A stretch of 64,000 nt of DNA from Paracoccaceae bacterium. GTDB taxonomy: Bacteria; Pseudomonadota; Alphaproteobacteria; Rhodobacterales; Rhodobacteraceae. The position numbers were made by a program, and so were the translations under genes. Of this stretch, positions 46,152 through 54,292 are shown piece by piece; the first letter of the stretch is position 1, and each line of letters starts with the position of its first letter. Under the pieces are notes generated by a model that saw only the letters and a list, made by a program, of their open reading frames with translations, did no database searches and had not been told where the DNA came from. Where the stretch lies: assembly GCA_018607905.1 (NCBI GenBank), contig JABBAP010000025.1:52067-116066 (forward strand), read 5' to 3'.

Positions 46152-46481
46152 ATGCTCATTTACGGATTAAGCACCTGCGCCGCCTGTCAAAAGGCGCAAA
46201 AGGCACTGGAAGCCAAAGGCGTAAACGTCACCTTTCGCGATGTCCGCGCCGATCCTTTAAGCGAAGCAGAAATAGATGCGATGGTCGCAGAATTTGGCGA
46301 TCGTTTGGTGGATCGCACCACAAACGATTACCGCGCGCTCAATGATTGGCTCAAAAACTCCGAAGTCGAAGCCCAAGTCGCTGCCAAACCCAAAGTCATG
46401 GCGCGTCCGATCATCCACGACCAAGACAACTGGTACTTAGGCTGGGAAGACGACGTTCAACAGGCACTGCTCGCGGATTAG
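46152..46481 (+). CDS. ArsC/Spx-family thioredoxin-fold protein
   Basis: 109 residues of the arsenate reductase (glutaredoxin-type)/Spx/YffB family. STCAACQKAQKAL near the start provides Cys9 and Cys12 in a CxxC arrangement; KPKVMARPIIHD contains the family Arg and cis-Pro. No ars genes are nearby, so arsenate reduction is not supported; a redox or regulatory role is equally possible. It lies between an intact M20 peptidase gene and a fragment of it, suggesting insertion. Confidence 0.82.
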   Translation: MLIYGLSTCAACQKAQKALEAKGVNVTFRDVRADPLSEAEIDAMVAEFGDRLVDRTTNDYRALNDWLKNSEVEAQVAAKPKVMARPIIHDQDNWYLGWEDDVQQALLAD

Positions 46482-46489
46482 CCACCCCT

Positions 46490-47857
46490 TCAACCATCCC
46501 CAATTTCCCAAAACACTCCAACCATACAGGCCAGCGCCTGACGGCAGGTATCCTTTAACACATGCTCATTTGGCGCATGTTGCGAACATCCCGCATAGGA
46601 ATGGGGTATCCAAACTGTCGCCATGCCCAGCACCTCACTGAAACAATGGTTCGGAATCCACCCCGCCAAATTTGGCAAAACATGGGGCGGCGTTCCAGTG
46701 GTTCGCGCCAGTGATTTTTCAACCAAAGCAACCCACGGATTGTCGCGCCCAGAACGGGTCGCAGGAAACACCCCTTGCTCCTCAACAATTCGAACAGCCT
46801 CAAACCCACGCGCATCCAAAAGACGCCGCAGGGCAGGGAGGATATCCGCGCCATCCGTCCCCACGACAAACCGTAACTGACACGCGGCTTTGGCCTGCCC
46901 AGCAATCGCGTTTTGCGGGGCGTCAGGATCACCGTGATCCAACGCAAGCACCGCAAAAGAATTCCAACCAAACACTTTTTCCGCGGCACTTAATCCGTCT
47001 TCACCCCAATTGGGATCAATCATCGGGCCTGAAACGGGAATATCTGCCAAATCGGCCCTTACCGCATCGCTCAGACTGTCGGGGCGCCACTCCGCAATCT
47101 GCAACTGCCCATCCACATCAGAAATCGACGCAATCGCATGGGCCAACACCATCGCAGGGTCGCGCAGCAATCCACCCCAATTCCCCGAATGATTGGCCCC
47201 AGCGCGCAAATCCACCGCCAGATCAAAATTGACCGAACCACGCGATCCCAAAAACAGGGTCGGGGTGTCGGGAGCCACACGCGGCCCATCCGATGCGATC
47301 AAAACATCGGCCGCCAGTGCTGCGCGGTGGTTTGCGCAAAATGATTCAAGCCCCGTCGAGCCAATCTCTTCTGACATTTCGATCAGAATCTTAACGTTGA
47401 ACCCAAGTCGCCCGCGCTGTGCAATCACGGCCTCTAGCGCCGCAATATTTATCAAATGCTGCCCTTTGTTATCCGCAACGCCGCGCCCATAAAACCGATC
47501 CTCAGCCGCGTGCAAAACAAACGGCTCCATCCCATCCGCCCATTGCCCCGCTTGCCCGTGAACCACATCGCCGTGCCCATAGATCAAAACAGTCGGCGCA
47601 TCCAAATCCTCCGCCCGCGTTGCCAGCAGAATTGGCCCGCCACCCGCAACGGGATTGTCGAAAACCTCAACATCGAAATCAGATCGCACCAATCGTGGGC
47701 CGATGGCCTCATTAAGATAGGCGTAAAGTTCATCGCTCCGTTCACCAGTTTGGCTCTCGGTTTTATAGGCAACCAAATGCGCAAGTTCAGATTGAAAAAT
47801 TCCTTGGTCGAAATAGGATTCGACCTGGCTAACGGCGGATTGAAGAGGATCAGACAT
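46490..47857 (-). CDS. M20 family metallopeptidase
   Basis: 455 residues. Zinc-site motifs: YGHGDVV (His, first ligand region), GRGVADNKGQ (bridging Asp), EMSEEIGS (catalytic and ligand Glu), and a C-terminal HAPNEH. The dimerisation domain lies between about 200 and 310. Members hydrolyse dipeptides or N-acyl amino acids; substrate not determined. The 3' end was duplicated to 45917-46048. Its start faces the iteron-like repeat at 47921. Confidence 0.87.
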   Translation of the reverse strand: MSDPLQSAVSQVESYFDQGIFQSELAHLVAYKTESQTGERSDELYAYLNEAIGPRLVRSDFDVEVFDNPVAGGGPILLATRAEDLDAPTVLIYGHGDVVHGQAGQWADGMEPFVLHAAEDRFYGRGVADNKGQHLINIAALEAVIAQRGRLGFNVKILIEMSEEIGSTGLESFCANHRAALAADVLIASDGPRVAPDTPTLFLGSRGSVNFDLAVDLRAGANHSGNWGGLLRDPAMVLAHAIASISDVDGQLQIAEWRPDSLSDAVRADLADIPVSGPMIDPNWGEDGLSAAEKVFGWNSFAVLALDHGDPDAPQNAIAGQAKAACQLRFVVGTDGADILPALRRLLDARGFEAVRIVEEQGVFPATRSGRDNPWVALVEKSLARTTGTPPHVLPNLAGWIPNHCFSEVLGMATVWIPHSYAGCSQHAPNEHVLKDTCRQALACMVGVFWEIGDG

Positions 47858-47920
47858 CGCCTCAAATTAAATTTATTTTTGGTAAACGCAACGCTGTTAA
47901 TGGTTCGAAATAATTAACCC

Positions 47921-47975
47921 GTGCCATACAGGTGCCATACGTTTTGCATACACTTTGCATACGTTTTGCAGCCCT
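47921..47975 (+). repeat. five tandem 11-bp units, copy A
   Basis: Units: GTGCCATACAG, GTGCCATACGT, TTTGCATACAC, TTTGCATACGT, TTTGCAGCCCT, exactly 11 bases each. The same set, in the same order, occurs in inverted orientation at 59754-59806. It lies in the 335-base gap between divergent M20 peptidase and ThDP-enzyme genes. Period of one helical turn suggests a protein-binding array. No known site is recognised. Confidence 0.8.
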
Positions 47976-48192
47976 AGTGTTGCGTGATTTTTTGGAAAGG
48001 TTAACGCAGGTTCGGGGCATTTTGAACCGGGAAGAACTGAACCCCGAACCTGCAAGTCATTCGCTTTCGCGTTTGCCTAAATTCAGGATACATTTTCCTA
48101 TTGTAAATAAAGTGAGGTATGTCACACATTTCGAAAGTAAATTGAAAAAAATGTGTAGCCAAGAAAAATGTGTAGCCAAGAAAGCGGGACCA
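47976..48192. other. AT-rich non-coding stretch upstream of ThDP enzyme
   Basis: An open frame runs through here, but it lacks similarity to ThDP enzymes and includes the 11-bp repeats, so it is not counted as coding. The run ATGTGTAGCCAAGAAAAATG includes a short direct repeat (TGTAGCCAAGAAA twice at 48152-48184). A promoter for the downstream block is likely but not pinpointed. Confidence 0.5.
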
Positions 48193-49827
48193 ATGACGAC
48201 GAGAACTGGCGGAGAACTCCTTGTTAAATGTCTTTTGGAACAAGAGGTTAATACAGCTTTTGGGGTTCCAGGAGAAAGCTATCTTGCGGTGCTAGACGCG
48301 CTTTATGATGTGCCCAATCAAATAAAATTGATCACAACGCGCCATGAAAGTGGTGCTTCATTTGCCGCCGAAGCCTACGGAAAACTTACGAACAAACCCG
48401 GTATTTGCTTTGTAACACGCGGGCCTGGTGCCACAAATGCGTCTATTGGCGTGCACACTGCGATGCAAAACAGCAGCCCAATGATCCTGTTTGTGGGGCA
48501 AATTGGCCGCGATATGAAAGACCGAGAGGCCTTTCAAGAGGTTGATTACAGGGCATTTTTTGGAACAGTAGCCAAATGGGTTACCGAAATAGACTCCGCA
48601 GACCGTATCCCAGAACTTGTCGCGCGCGCCTTTCAAATGGCCACATCTGGCCGCCCCGGTCCCGTGGTTGTCGCGCTGCCAGAAGACATGCTCACAGACA
48701 CCACCGACGCCGAACCTTGCAGGCCCGTCAAACCGTTCCGACCAGCACCAGACATGGATGCAGTACACGCCGCCGCAGACCTGCTGAACACCGCCAAGGC
48801 GCCTCTGATGGTGGTCGGTGGTGGCGCGTGGTCAGACGAGGGCAGGGCGCAGCTAAGTGCCTTTGCTGAAAAGATAAATATCCCAGTCGCCACTGTTTTT
48901 CGCAGCCAAGATTTGATTGATAATCGTGGCCCGCACTTCATCGGCGACGCTTCTTTTGGCATGCCGCCACACCTGCGCGATGCCATTACAAACGCGGATG
49001 TTATTCTTGCTGTGAACGTGCGTTTTGGCGAGATTTTGACGGATGGTTGGACGCTGCTTGATGTTCCGAATCCGAAGCAGCAGATCATTCATTGCCATCG
49101 CAGCGCTGATGAGATCAACAAAATCTATCAGGCCGATGTCGCTATTCAATCTGCCCAAGAATTGTTTTTATCTGCATTAAATCCATTGGTTACAGGAGAT
49201 TACACGAATCATCTGCAAAAGATAAAAGCGGCGCATGAGACAGTTCTATCGCCAAAGCCGTCCAAAGGGCCTGTTGATATGGCACCGATTTGTGCCCATC
49301 TTCGCGAGGTTTTGGATGATGATGCGATCGTCACAAATGGTGCGGGAAATTTCGCTATCTGGTCAGGTCGCTTCCTTAAATTTCACAAAGATCAGCGTTT
49401 GCTTGGCCCGCAATCAGGCGCAATGGGGGCAGGGCTCCCCGCTGCGATTGCGGCCAAGGCTGTTGATCCAACGCGGCAGGTCATTTGTTTTGCTGGTGAT
49501 GGCGATTTTCAGATGTCTTCTCAAGAACTTGGCACCATGTTGCAGAACGGATTGCAGCCAATCATTCTGGTGTTGAACAACGGTTTATACGGCACAATTC
49601 GCCTCCACCAAGATCGAAGATACGCTGGCCGGCCATCGGGCACCGAAATCGTGAACCCAGATTTCGTACAATTGGCCGCCGCTTATGGTTTTTGGGGGCA
49701 ACGCATTGAAAAAACAGAAGATTTCGCACAGGCATTTGCTACAGCAGTAACGAAACCAAACGGAGCATTGATTGAATTGGTGATTGACCCAGACGATATT
49801 GCGCCGAATGTCATATTGAATTCCTAG
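48193..49827 (+). CDS. thiamine diphosphate-binding enzyme, acetolactate synthase-like
   Basis: 544 residues from ATG 48193. ThDP Glu in TTRHESGASFAAEAYGK, GPGATNASIG, and the ThDP/Mg motif GDGDFQMSSQELG ... LNN near residue 440 are intact. It belongs to the IlvB/oxalyl-CoA decarboxylase/sulfoacetaldehyde group but is distinct from the biosynthetic ilvI at 23978, with no small subunit beside it. The reaction is not known. It leads a block with 3-hydroxybutyrate dehydrogenase (9 bases downstream), an ABC transporter and dddP. Confidence 0.85.
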   Translation: MTTRTGGELLVKCLLEQEVNTAFGVPGESYLAVLDALYDVPNQIKLITTRHESGASFAAEAYGKLTNKPGICFVTRGPGATNASIGVHTAMQNSSPMILFVGQIGRDMKDREAFQEVDYRAFFGTVAKWVTEIDSADRIPELVARAFQMATSGRPGPVVVALPEDMLTDTTDAEPCRPVKPFRPAPDMDAVHAAADLLNTAKAPLMVVGGGAWSDEGRAQLSAFAEKINIPVATVFRSQDLIDNRGPHFIGDASFGMPPHLRDAITNADVILAVNVRFGEILTDGWTLLDVPNPKQQIIHCHRSADEINKIYQADVAIQSAQELFLSALNPLVTGDYTNHLQKIKAAHETVLSPKPSKGPVDMAPICAHLREVLDDDAIVTNGAGNFAIWSGRFLKFHKDQRLLGPQSGAMGAGLPAAIAAKAVDPTRQVICFAGDGDFQMSSQELGTMLQNGLQPIILVLNNGLYGTIRLHQDRRYAGRPSGTEIVNPDFVQLAAAYGFWGQRIEKTEDFAQAFATAVTKPNGALIELVIDPDDIAPNVILNS

Positions 49828-49836
49828 GAGCAGATG

Positions 49837-50613
49837 ATGCGGAAAACAGCAGTAATTACAGGATCGACAAGCGGTATCGGCAAAGCAGTTGCCGAGGCTT
49901 TGGCTGATTCTGGCGTAAATATTGTTCTGAATGGATTTGGAGATCTTGATGAAATCCAATCGCAACGTGCTGATTTAGAACAAAAATATGGTATTCAGGC
50001 TCATTACGATGCAGCTGACATGACCAAGCCGGATGAAATTCGCACGATGATCGAGACGGCCGCAACGACATTTGGCAGCCTAGATATTTTGGTCAATAAC
50101 GCCGGCATTCAGCACGTGGCACCAATCGACGAATTCCCAACAAACAAATGGGACGCCATCATTGCCATCAACCTCAGCAGCGCATTTCACACTACAGCGG
50201 CCGCATTGCCACACATGCGCAGCGCTGGCTGGGGGCGAATTGTGAACATCGCCTCAGCACACGGATTGGTCGCATCGCCGTTCAAATCTGCATACGTTGC
50301 TGCCAAACACGGCGTTCTGGGGCTTACGAAGACGACAGCGTTGGAAACGGCTCAGGACGGCATCACGTGTAACGCAATCTGCCCAGGCTACGTGCGCACG
50401 CCCTTGGTCGAGGCACAAATTCCAGACACAGCCAAGGCACGCGGCATCACCGAAGAAGAAGTTGTGCGGGATGTGATCCTTGCAGCGCAGCCAACCAAAT
50501 CCTTCGTCGGATTGGACGAGCTCGGCGCATTGGCGGTTTTCTTGTGCAGCGACGGCGCAAAGTCGATTACAGGGGCATCTTTGCCCATAGATGGCGGATG
50601 GACTGCAAAATAG
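49837..50613 (+). CDS. bdhA: 3-hydroxybutyrate dehydrogenase (SDR)
   Basis: 258 residues from ATG 49837; the ATG at 49834 is only 3 bases from AGGAG so the second is preferred. SDR features: ITGSTSGIGKA, NNAGIQH, catalytic Ser in NIASAHGL and YVAAK. The NNAGIQHVAPI and CNAICPGYVRTPLVEAQIPD segments are typical of D-beta-hydroxybutyrate dehydrogenases, which make acetoacetate from 3-hydroxybutyrate. It follows the ThDP enzyme by 9 bases. A 226-base AT-rich gap separates it from the ABC genes. Confidence 0.9.
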   Translation: MRKTAVITGSTSGIGKAVAEALADSGVNIVLNGFGDLDEIQSQRADLEQKYGIQAHYDAADMTKPDEIRTMIETAATTFGSLDILVNNAGIQHVAPIDEFPTNKWDAIIAINLSSAFHTTAAALPHMRSAGWGRIVNIASAHGLVASPFKSAYVAAKHGVLGLTKTTALETAQDGITCNAICPGYVRTPLVEAQIPDTAKARGITEEEVVRDVILAAQPTKSFVGLDELGALAVFLCSDGAKSITGASLPIDGGWTAK

Positions 50614-50839
50614 CGTTTTGGTCCTAGTCTGTGGTCTGTCTTTTATTAACATAATATCCATTATGCGATTAAACAATGACTGAACCGTGGTATGATTTAG
50701 GCCGCATTTATTACCCCCCTTACGGGTAATCACATCTGCCAAAATTCGGTATTTTAACTCATTTAATCAAACAGTTGTATCGCACAGTGAACTTAAAAAT
50801 TTTCTGAAAAGATGACTAATTCCGAGATCTTTGATTGAC

Positions 50840-51682
50840 ATGCTCCAAGTGCTGTTCCAAGGTTTACATCGCAACACAGCCATCTTGGACCAGCTTTTGA
50901 CAGATACGACCGGCCCTGCCGAAACCCCAGTGATTGAGCTGCGTAACATTCACAAAAGTTATGGTGATCTAGAAGTCATCAAGGGCGTGGATCTAACGGC
51001 GCATAAAGGTGACGTTATCGCGCTTATCGGCTCATCTGGATCTGGAAAGAGCACGCTTTTACGCTGTGTGAACCTGCTCGAAACAGCGCAGCAAGGTGAT
51101 ATCGTCATCAGCGGTGAACCTGTTTCTTGGAGCCATGAAACCGCCAATAGGTCGCCAAAAGATGCAGACCAGGTGCGCCGTTTTCGAACCAATCTTTCTA
51201 TGGTTTTTCAACAGTTTAACCTGTGGTCGCATCTAAGTGTTTTGCAAAATGTGACAGAGGCCCCTGTCACGGTTTTGGGCCGTGACAGAGCCGACGCCGA
51301 AGCATTTGGCCGCGCCCTTTTGGAAAAAGTTGGTATTGCAGACAAGGCAGATATGTACCCATCACAGCTGTCAGGTGGCCAGCAACAACGCGCGGCGATT
51401 GCGCGGGCTTTGGCGATGGAACCGTCGGCGATGCTGTTTGATGAACCAACTTCAGCGCTTGATCCTGAGACTGAAGCTGAAGTTGTTACTGTTATCAGAG
51501 AGTTAGCCGCTGAAGGGCGAACTATGCTGTTGGTAACGCATGATATGAAAATGGCGCGCGAGGTTGCGAACCATGTCATCTTCCTTCATCAAGGAGTGAT
51601 CGAAGAACAAGGCACACCCGATCAGGTGTTTAAGCAAACAAAATCAACGAGGTTGCAGCAGTTCTTAAGCTCAACCCAATAA
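50840..51682 (+). CDS. polar amino acid ABC transporter ATP-binding protein
   Basis: 280 residues from ATG 50840 (an in-frame TTG at 50831 is possible). Walker A GSSGSGKST, Q-loop QQFNLW, signature LSGGQQQRA, Walker B LFDEPTSALD and the H-loop VTHD are intact. Close to HisP/GlnQ/OccP-type ATPases. About 35 residues precede the ATPase core, so the real start could be later. First of four transporter genes; 21 bases before the binding protein. Confidence 0.92.
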   Translation: MLQVLFQGLHRNTAILDQLLTDTTGPAETPVIELRNIHKSYGDLEVIKGVDLTAHKGDVIALIGSSGSGKSTLLRCVNLLETAQQGDIVISGEPVSWSHETANRSPKDADQVRRFRTNLSMVFQQFNLWSHLSVLQNVTEAPVTVLGRDRADAEAFGRALLEKVGIADKADMYPSQLSGGQQQRAAIARALAMEPSAMLFDEPTSALDPETEAEVVTVIRELAAEGRTMLLVTHDMKMAREVANHVIFLHQGVIEEQGTPDQVFKQTKSTRLQQFLSSTQ

Positions 51683-51703
51683 GTTCAACCAAGGAGAAAC
51701 CTA

Positions 51704-52429
51704 ATGAAAAAACTACTACTCGCAGCGGCCCTGTCCGCACTCGCCACTGGCGCAGCCTGGGCTGATACCGTCCGTTTAGGCACCGAGGGCGCCTACCCTC
51801 CGTACAACTTTATCAATGACAAAGGCGAAGTCGATGGGTTCGAACGCGAACTTGGCGACGAAATCTGCAAACGCGCAGCACTTGATTGCACATGGGTCAC
51901 AAACGAATGGGACAGTATTATCCCGAACCTCGTTTCCAGCAACTATGACGCGATCATCGCTGGCATGTCCGTAACTGCTGAACGCGACGAAGTGATTGAT
52001 TTCACAAACGAATACATCCCACCTTCCCCATCCGGGTATGTTGGTTTGGCTGGCGGTTCTGTTGATGTTGCCAAAGGCATTATCGCAGCACAGATCAATA
52101 CAATTCAAGCCGGCCACGTTGCGTCTTCGGGTGCGACACTGGTTGAATTCGCCTCCCCAGATGAAACAGTTGCTGCTGTGAAAAATGGCGAAGCGGATGC
52201 TGTTCTGGCTGACAAGGATTTCCTTGCGCCAATCGTTGCTGAAAGCGGTGGCATGTTGGCATTCATCGCTGACGATGTTTCCATCGGCGGCGGCGTTGCT
52301 TTGGGCCTGCGGGAAAGCGACGGCGAACTGAAGGCAAAAATGAACACTGCAATTGACGCTATGAAAGCTGATGGCACGTTGAACACAATGTTGGTCAAGT
52401 GGTTCAAAGACGCTGCACCGCAGTGGTAA
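51704..52429 (+). CDS. amino acid ABC transporter periplasmic binding protein
   Basis: 241 residues with a Sec signal peptide (MKKLLLAAALSALATGAAWA). The mature protein is of the SBP_bac_3 class: TEGAYPPYNFINDKGEVDGF and NYDAIIAGMSVTAERDEVIDF. These bind polar amino acids or opine-like compounds; the ligand is not clear, and dddP downstream raises the possibility of a DMSP-related solute. It is followed by a strong hairpin before the permease genes. Confidence 0.92.
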   Translation: MKKLLLAAALSALATGAAWADTVRLGTEGAYPPYNFINDKGEVDGFERELGDEICKRAALDCTWVTNEWDSIIPNLVSSNYDAIIAGMSVTAERDEVIDFTNEYIPPSPSGYVGLAGGSVDVAKGIIAAQINTIQAGHVASSGATLVEFASPDETVAAVKNGEADAVLADKDFLAPIVAESGGMLAFIADDVSIGGGVALGLRESDGELKAKMNTAIDAMKADGTLNTMLVKWFKDAAPQW

Positions 52430-52437
52430 AAAGACTG

Positions 52438-52461
52438 GGGCGGTTGCACATGCGACCGCCC
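52438..52461 (+). terminator. stable intercistronic hairpin after ABC binding-protein gene
   Basis: GGGCGGTTGC pairs with GCGACCGCCC (one G-U pair) around ACAT, 8 bases after the stop. No T-run. It matches the arrangement in the TRAP operon and likely raises binding protein over permease levels. Confidence 0.65.
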
Positions 52462-52510
52462 TACCCTTATGATCTAAAACGCTTTATCCGCGTAGCCAGG
52501 CCAAACAATC

Positions 52511-53365
52511 ATGTTTGAAATTTGCGCAGAACCGCGCAGCCTTGAGGGGCTTACGTGGCTTTCCTGTTACCTCACAACGCCAAAACACGCTGCAATGTAT
52601 TACAGCATCCTGACCGTGCTTGGATTGCTGCTGGCCGTTGTTCCCCCCATTCTGTTCCTTGGATTTGCTGGCGCGCTGGCGCGGCGATCAAAGATTGCGC
52701 CTGTTCGCTGGCTTGGTGTTGGCTACACTTCAATCGTGCGCGGCGTTCCCGATATCGTCTTTTTCTTGTTTTTCCCCATCGCGCTTGATCAAGCAGTTGA
52801 ATACATCCGTCACAAAATAAAATGCGCCGACGTTCTTGAACCTGTTTACCAAGGAAATGATTTTGTGGTCTGTCAGGCCGCTAAAATGCCTTTGGGTATT
52901 GCAGATCAATTTTACCATGAGGCGTGGGGGTTTTCGCTTGCTGTCATCACCTTTGCCATCGTTTTTGGAGCCTTCACGGCGAACACCCTTCACGGTGCGT
53001 TGAACGCTGTTCCAAAAGGCCAGTTAGAAACGGCCCGCGCCTTTGGCATGAGCGAGCGCCAAACCTTTTGGCGCGTTCACATGCCGCAAATGTGGGTCTA
53101 CGCCCTGCCCGGCTTGTCGAATTTGTGGATGATCCTGATCAAGGCGACGCCGCTTTTGTTCCTGCTTGGTGTCAAAGACATCGTCTATTGGGCGAAAGAG
53201 CTCGGCGGCATGAAAACGCAAGTTTATACTTACGCCCACCCAGATTGGCGCATTTGGTATTTCGGCGCGCTTTTGGTATTTTATTTGTTCCTCACTTGGG
53301 TCAGCCAACGCGCTTTTGATCGTATTTTTGCACGCGCATCGCGCGGTTTGTCGGTGGCATCATGA
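52511..53365 (+). CDS. amino acid ABC transporter permease (first)
   Basis: 284 residues, about five spans. BPD_transp_1 motif with the EAA loop: GALNAVPKGQLETARAFGMS. A ~40-residue insert after IALDQAVEYIRHKIKC, containing two Cys, is longer than in most HisQ-type permeases. It overlaps the second permease by 4 bases (ATGA). Confidence 0.9.
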   Translation: MFEICAEPRSLEGLTWLSCYLTTPKHAAMYYSILTVLGLLLAVVPPILFLGFAGALARRSKIAPVRWLGVGYTSIVRGVPDIVFFLFFPIALDQAVEYIRHKIKCADVLEPVYQGNDFVVCQAAKMPLGIADQFYHEAWGFSLAVITFAIVFGAFTANTLHGALNAVPKGQLETARAFGMSERQTFWRVHMPQMWVYALPGLSNLWMILIKATPLLFLLGVKDIVYWAKELGGMKTQVYTYAHPDWRIWYFGALLVFYLFLTWVSQRAFDRIFARASRGLSVAS

Positions 53366-54201
53366 GTTGCTCTCAAACCTTATGGGATTATGGCCTACGA
53401 GCGTTCGGCTACGGCGAACGGCTTTTGCCGAAAACAGACATTACGTTTTGCGAACAGGTCGTTCTGATCGGCAGTGGCATGATCTGGAACGTCTATTTCG
53501 CGGTTGTCGCCATCATTTTTGGCTTTCTATTTGCCACGGCGCTTGCCTTCGCACGCGTAAATGCTGGTCCGTTATTGCGCATCCCAGCCAACGCTTTTGT
53601 TTTCGTATTTCGTGGATCACCACTGTTTATTCAGTTTTTCTTTGCCTATGAATTATTCGTTCAAATCCCACGCATGGGGTTTGAGGTTGACCTCGGTTTT
53701 ATGGTGCTCTCCGCCCACACCAGCTGGCTGACAAAGGCATGGCTCGGCGCATTGATAGTGCTGTTTTTGAACACATCCGCTTACAGCGCTGAGATTTTCA
53801 CAGGAGCTTTGCGTGCCGTTCCTAAGGGCGACGTAGAGGCCGCGGACGCCTTTGGCATGAACGGGCGCACAAAATTTCGGCGGATCGTTTTCCCCACGAT
53901 GCTGCGTCTTGCCTGGTCGTCTTATTCGAACGAAGCGATTTTTCTATTCCATTCAACAGCCTTGATATTTTTCACGGGATTTCCTGCGTGGCGCCAGCAA
54001 GGCGATGGTTTGTATTACGCAAACTACTTTGCAGAAAACACCTTCAACCCGTTCGTTTCCTATCCGATCATTGCTGTGTATTTTATCCTTGGCAGCCTGT
54101 TGATCGTTGGGTTCTTTGGCCTTGTGAGCAAACGATTAAACAAACATGTGGCTGATCCACCAAAGCTGAAGTTTCGAATGGGCTCCATTCTGGCACGGTG
54201 A
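53362..54201 (+). CDS. amino acid ABC transporter permease (second)
   Basis: 279 residues, five or so spans. EAA loop: GALRAVPKGDVEAADAFGMN. Starts with ATG overlapping the first permease, so the heterodimer is made in register. Resembles HisM/OccM permeases. 91 bases separate it from dddP, which may be on the same transcript. Confidence 0.9.
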   Translation: MSCSQTLWDYGLRAFGYGERLLPKTDITFCEQVVLIGSGMIWNVYFAVVAIIFGFLFATALAFARVNAGPLLRIPANAFVFVFRGSPLFIQFFFAYELFVQIPRMGFEVDLGFMVLSAHTSWLTKAWLGALIVLFLNTSAYSAEIFTGALRAVPKGDVEAADAFGMNGRTKFRRIVFPTMLRLAWSSYSNEAIFLFHSTALIFFTGFPAWRQQGDGLYYANYFAENTFNPFVSYPIIAVYFILGSLLIVGFFGLVSKRLNKHVADPPKLKFRMGSILAR

Positions 54202-54292
54202 TTTTGTCTGTTTGCGACAAGCCATGCGCCGCAAACAGGCTGGCCTGCGTAAATCGGCTATGGTCAGGTGGGGCAAGCCTAAGGAGACTGCC

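Noticed and set aside
47921..47975. Plasmid-type replication origin (iterons)
   Set aside because: No rep or par gene is near either copy, the surroundings are chromosomal housekeeping genes, and there are two separate copies.
47932..48192. N-terminal extension of the ThDP enzyme running through the repeat
   Set aside because: The extension has no similarity to the family, covers the 11-bp array, and the ATG at 48193 begins at the conserved domain.
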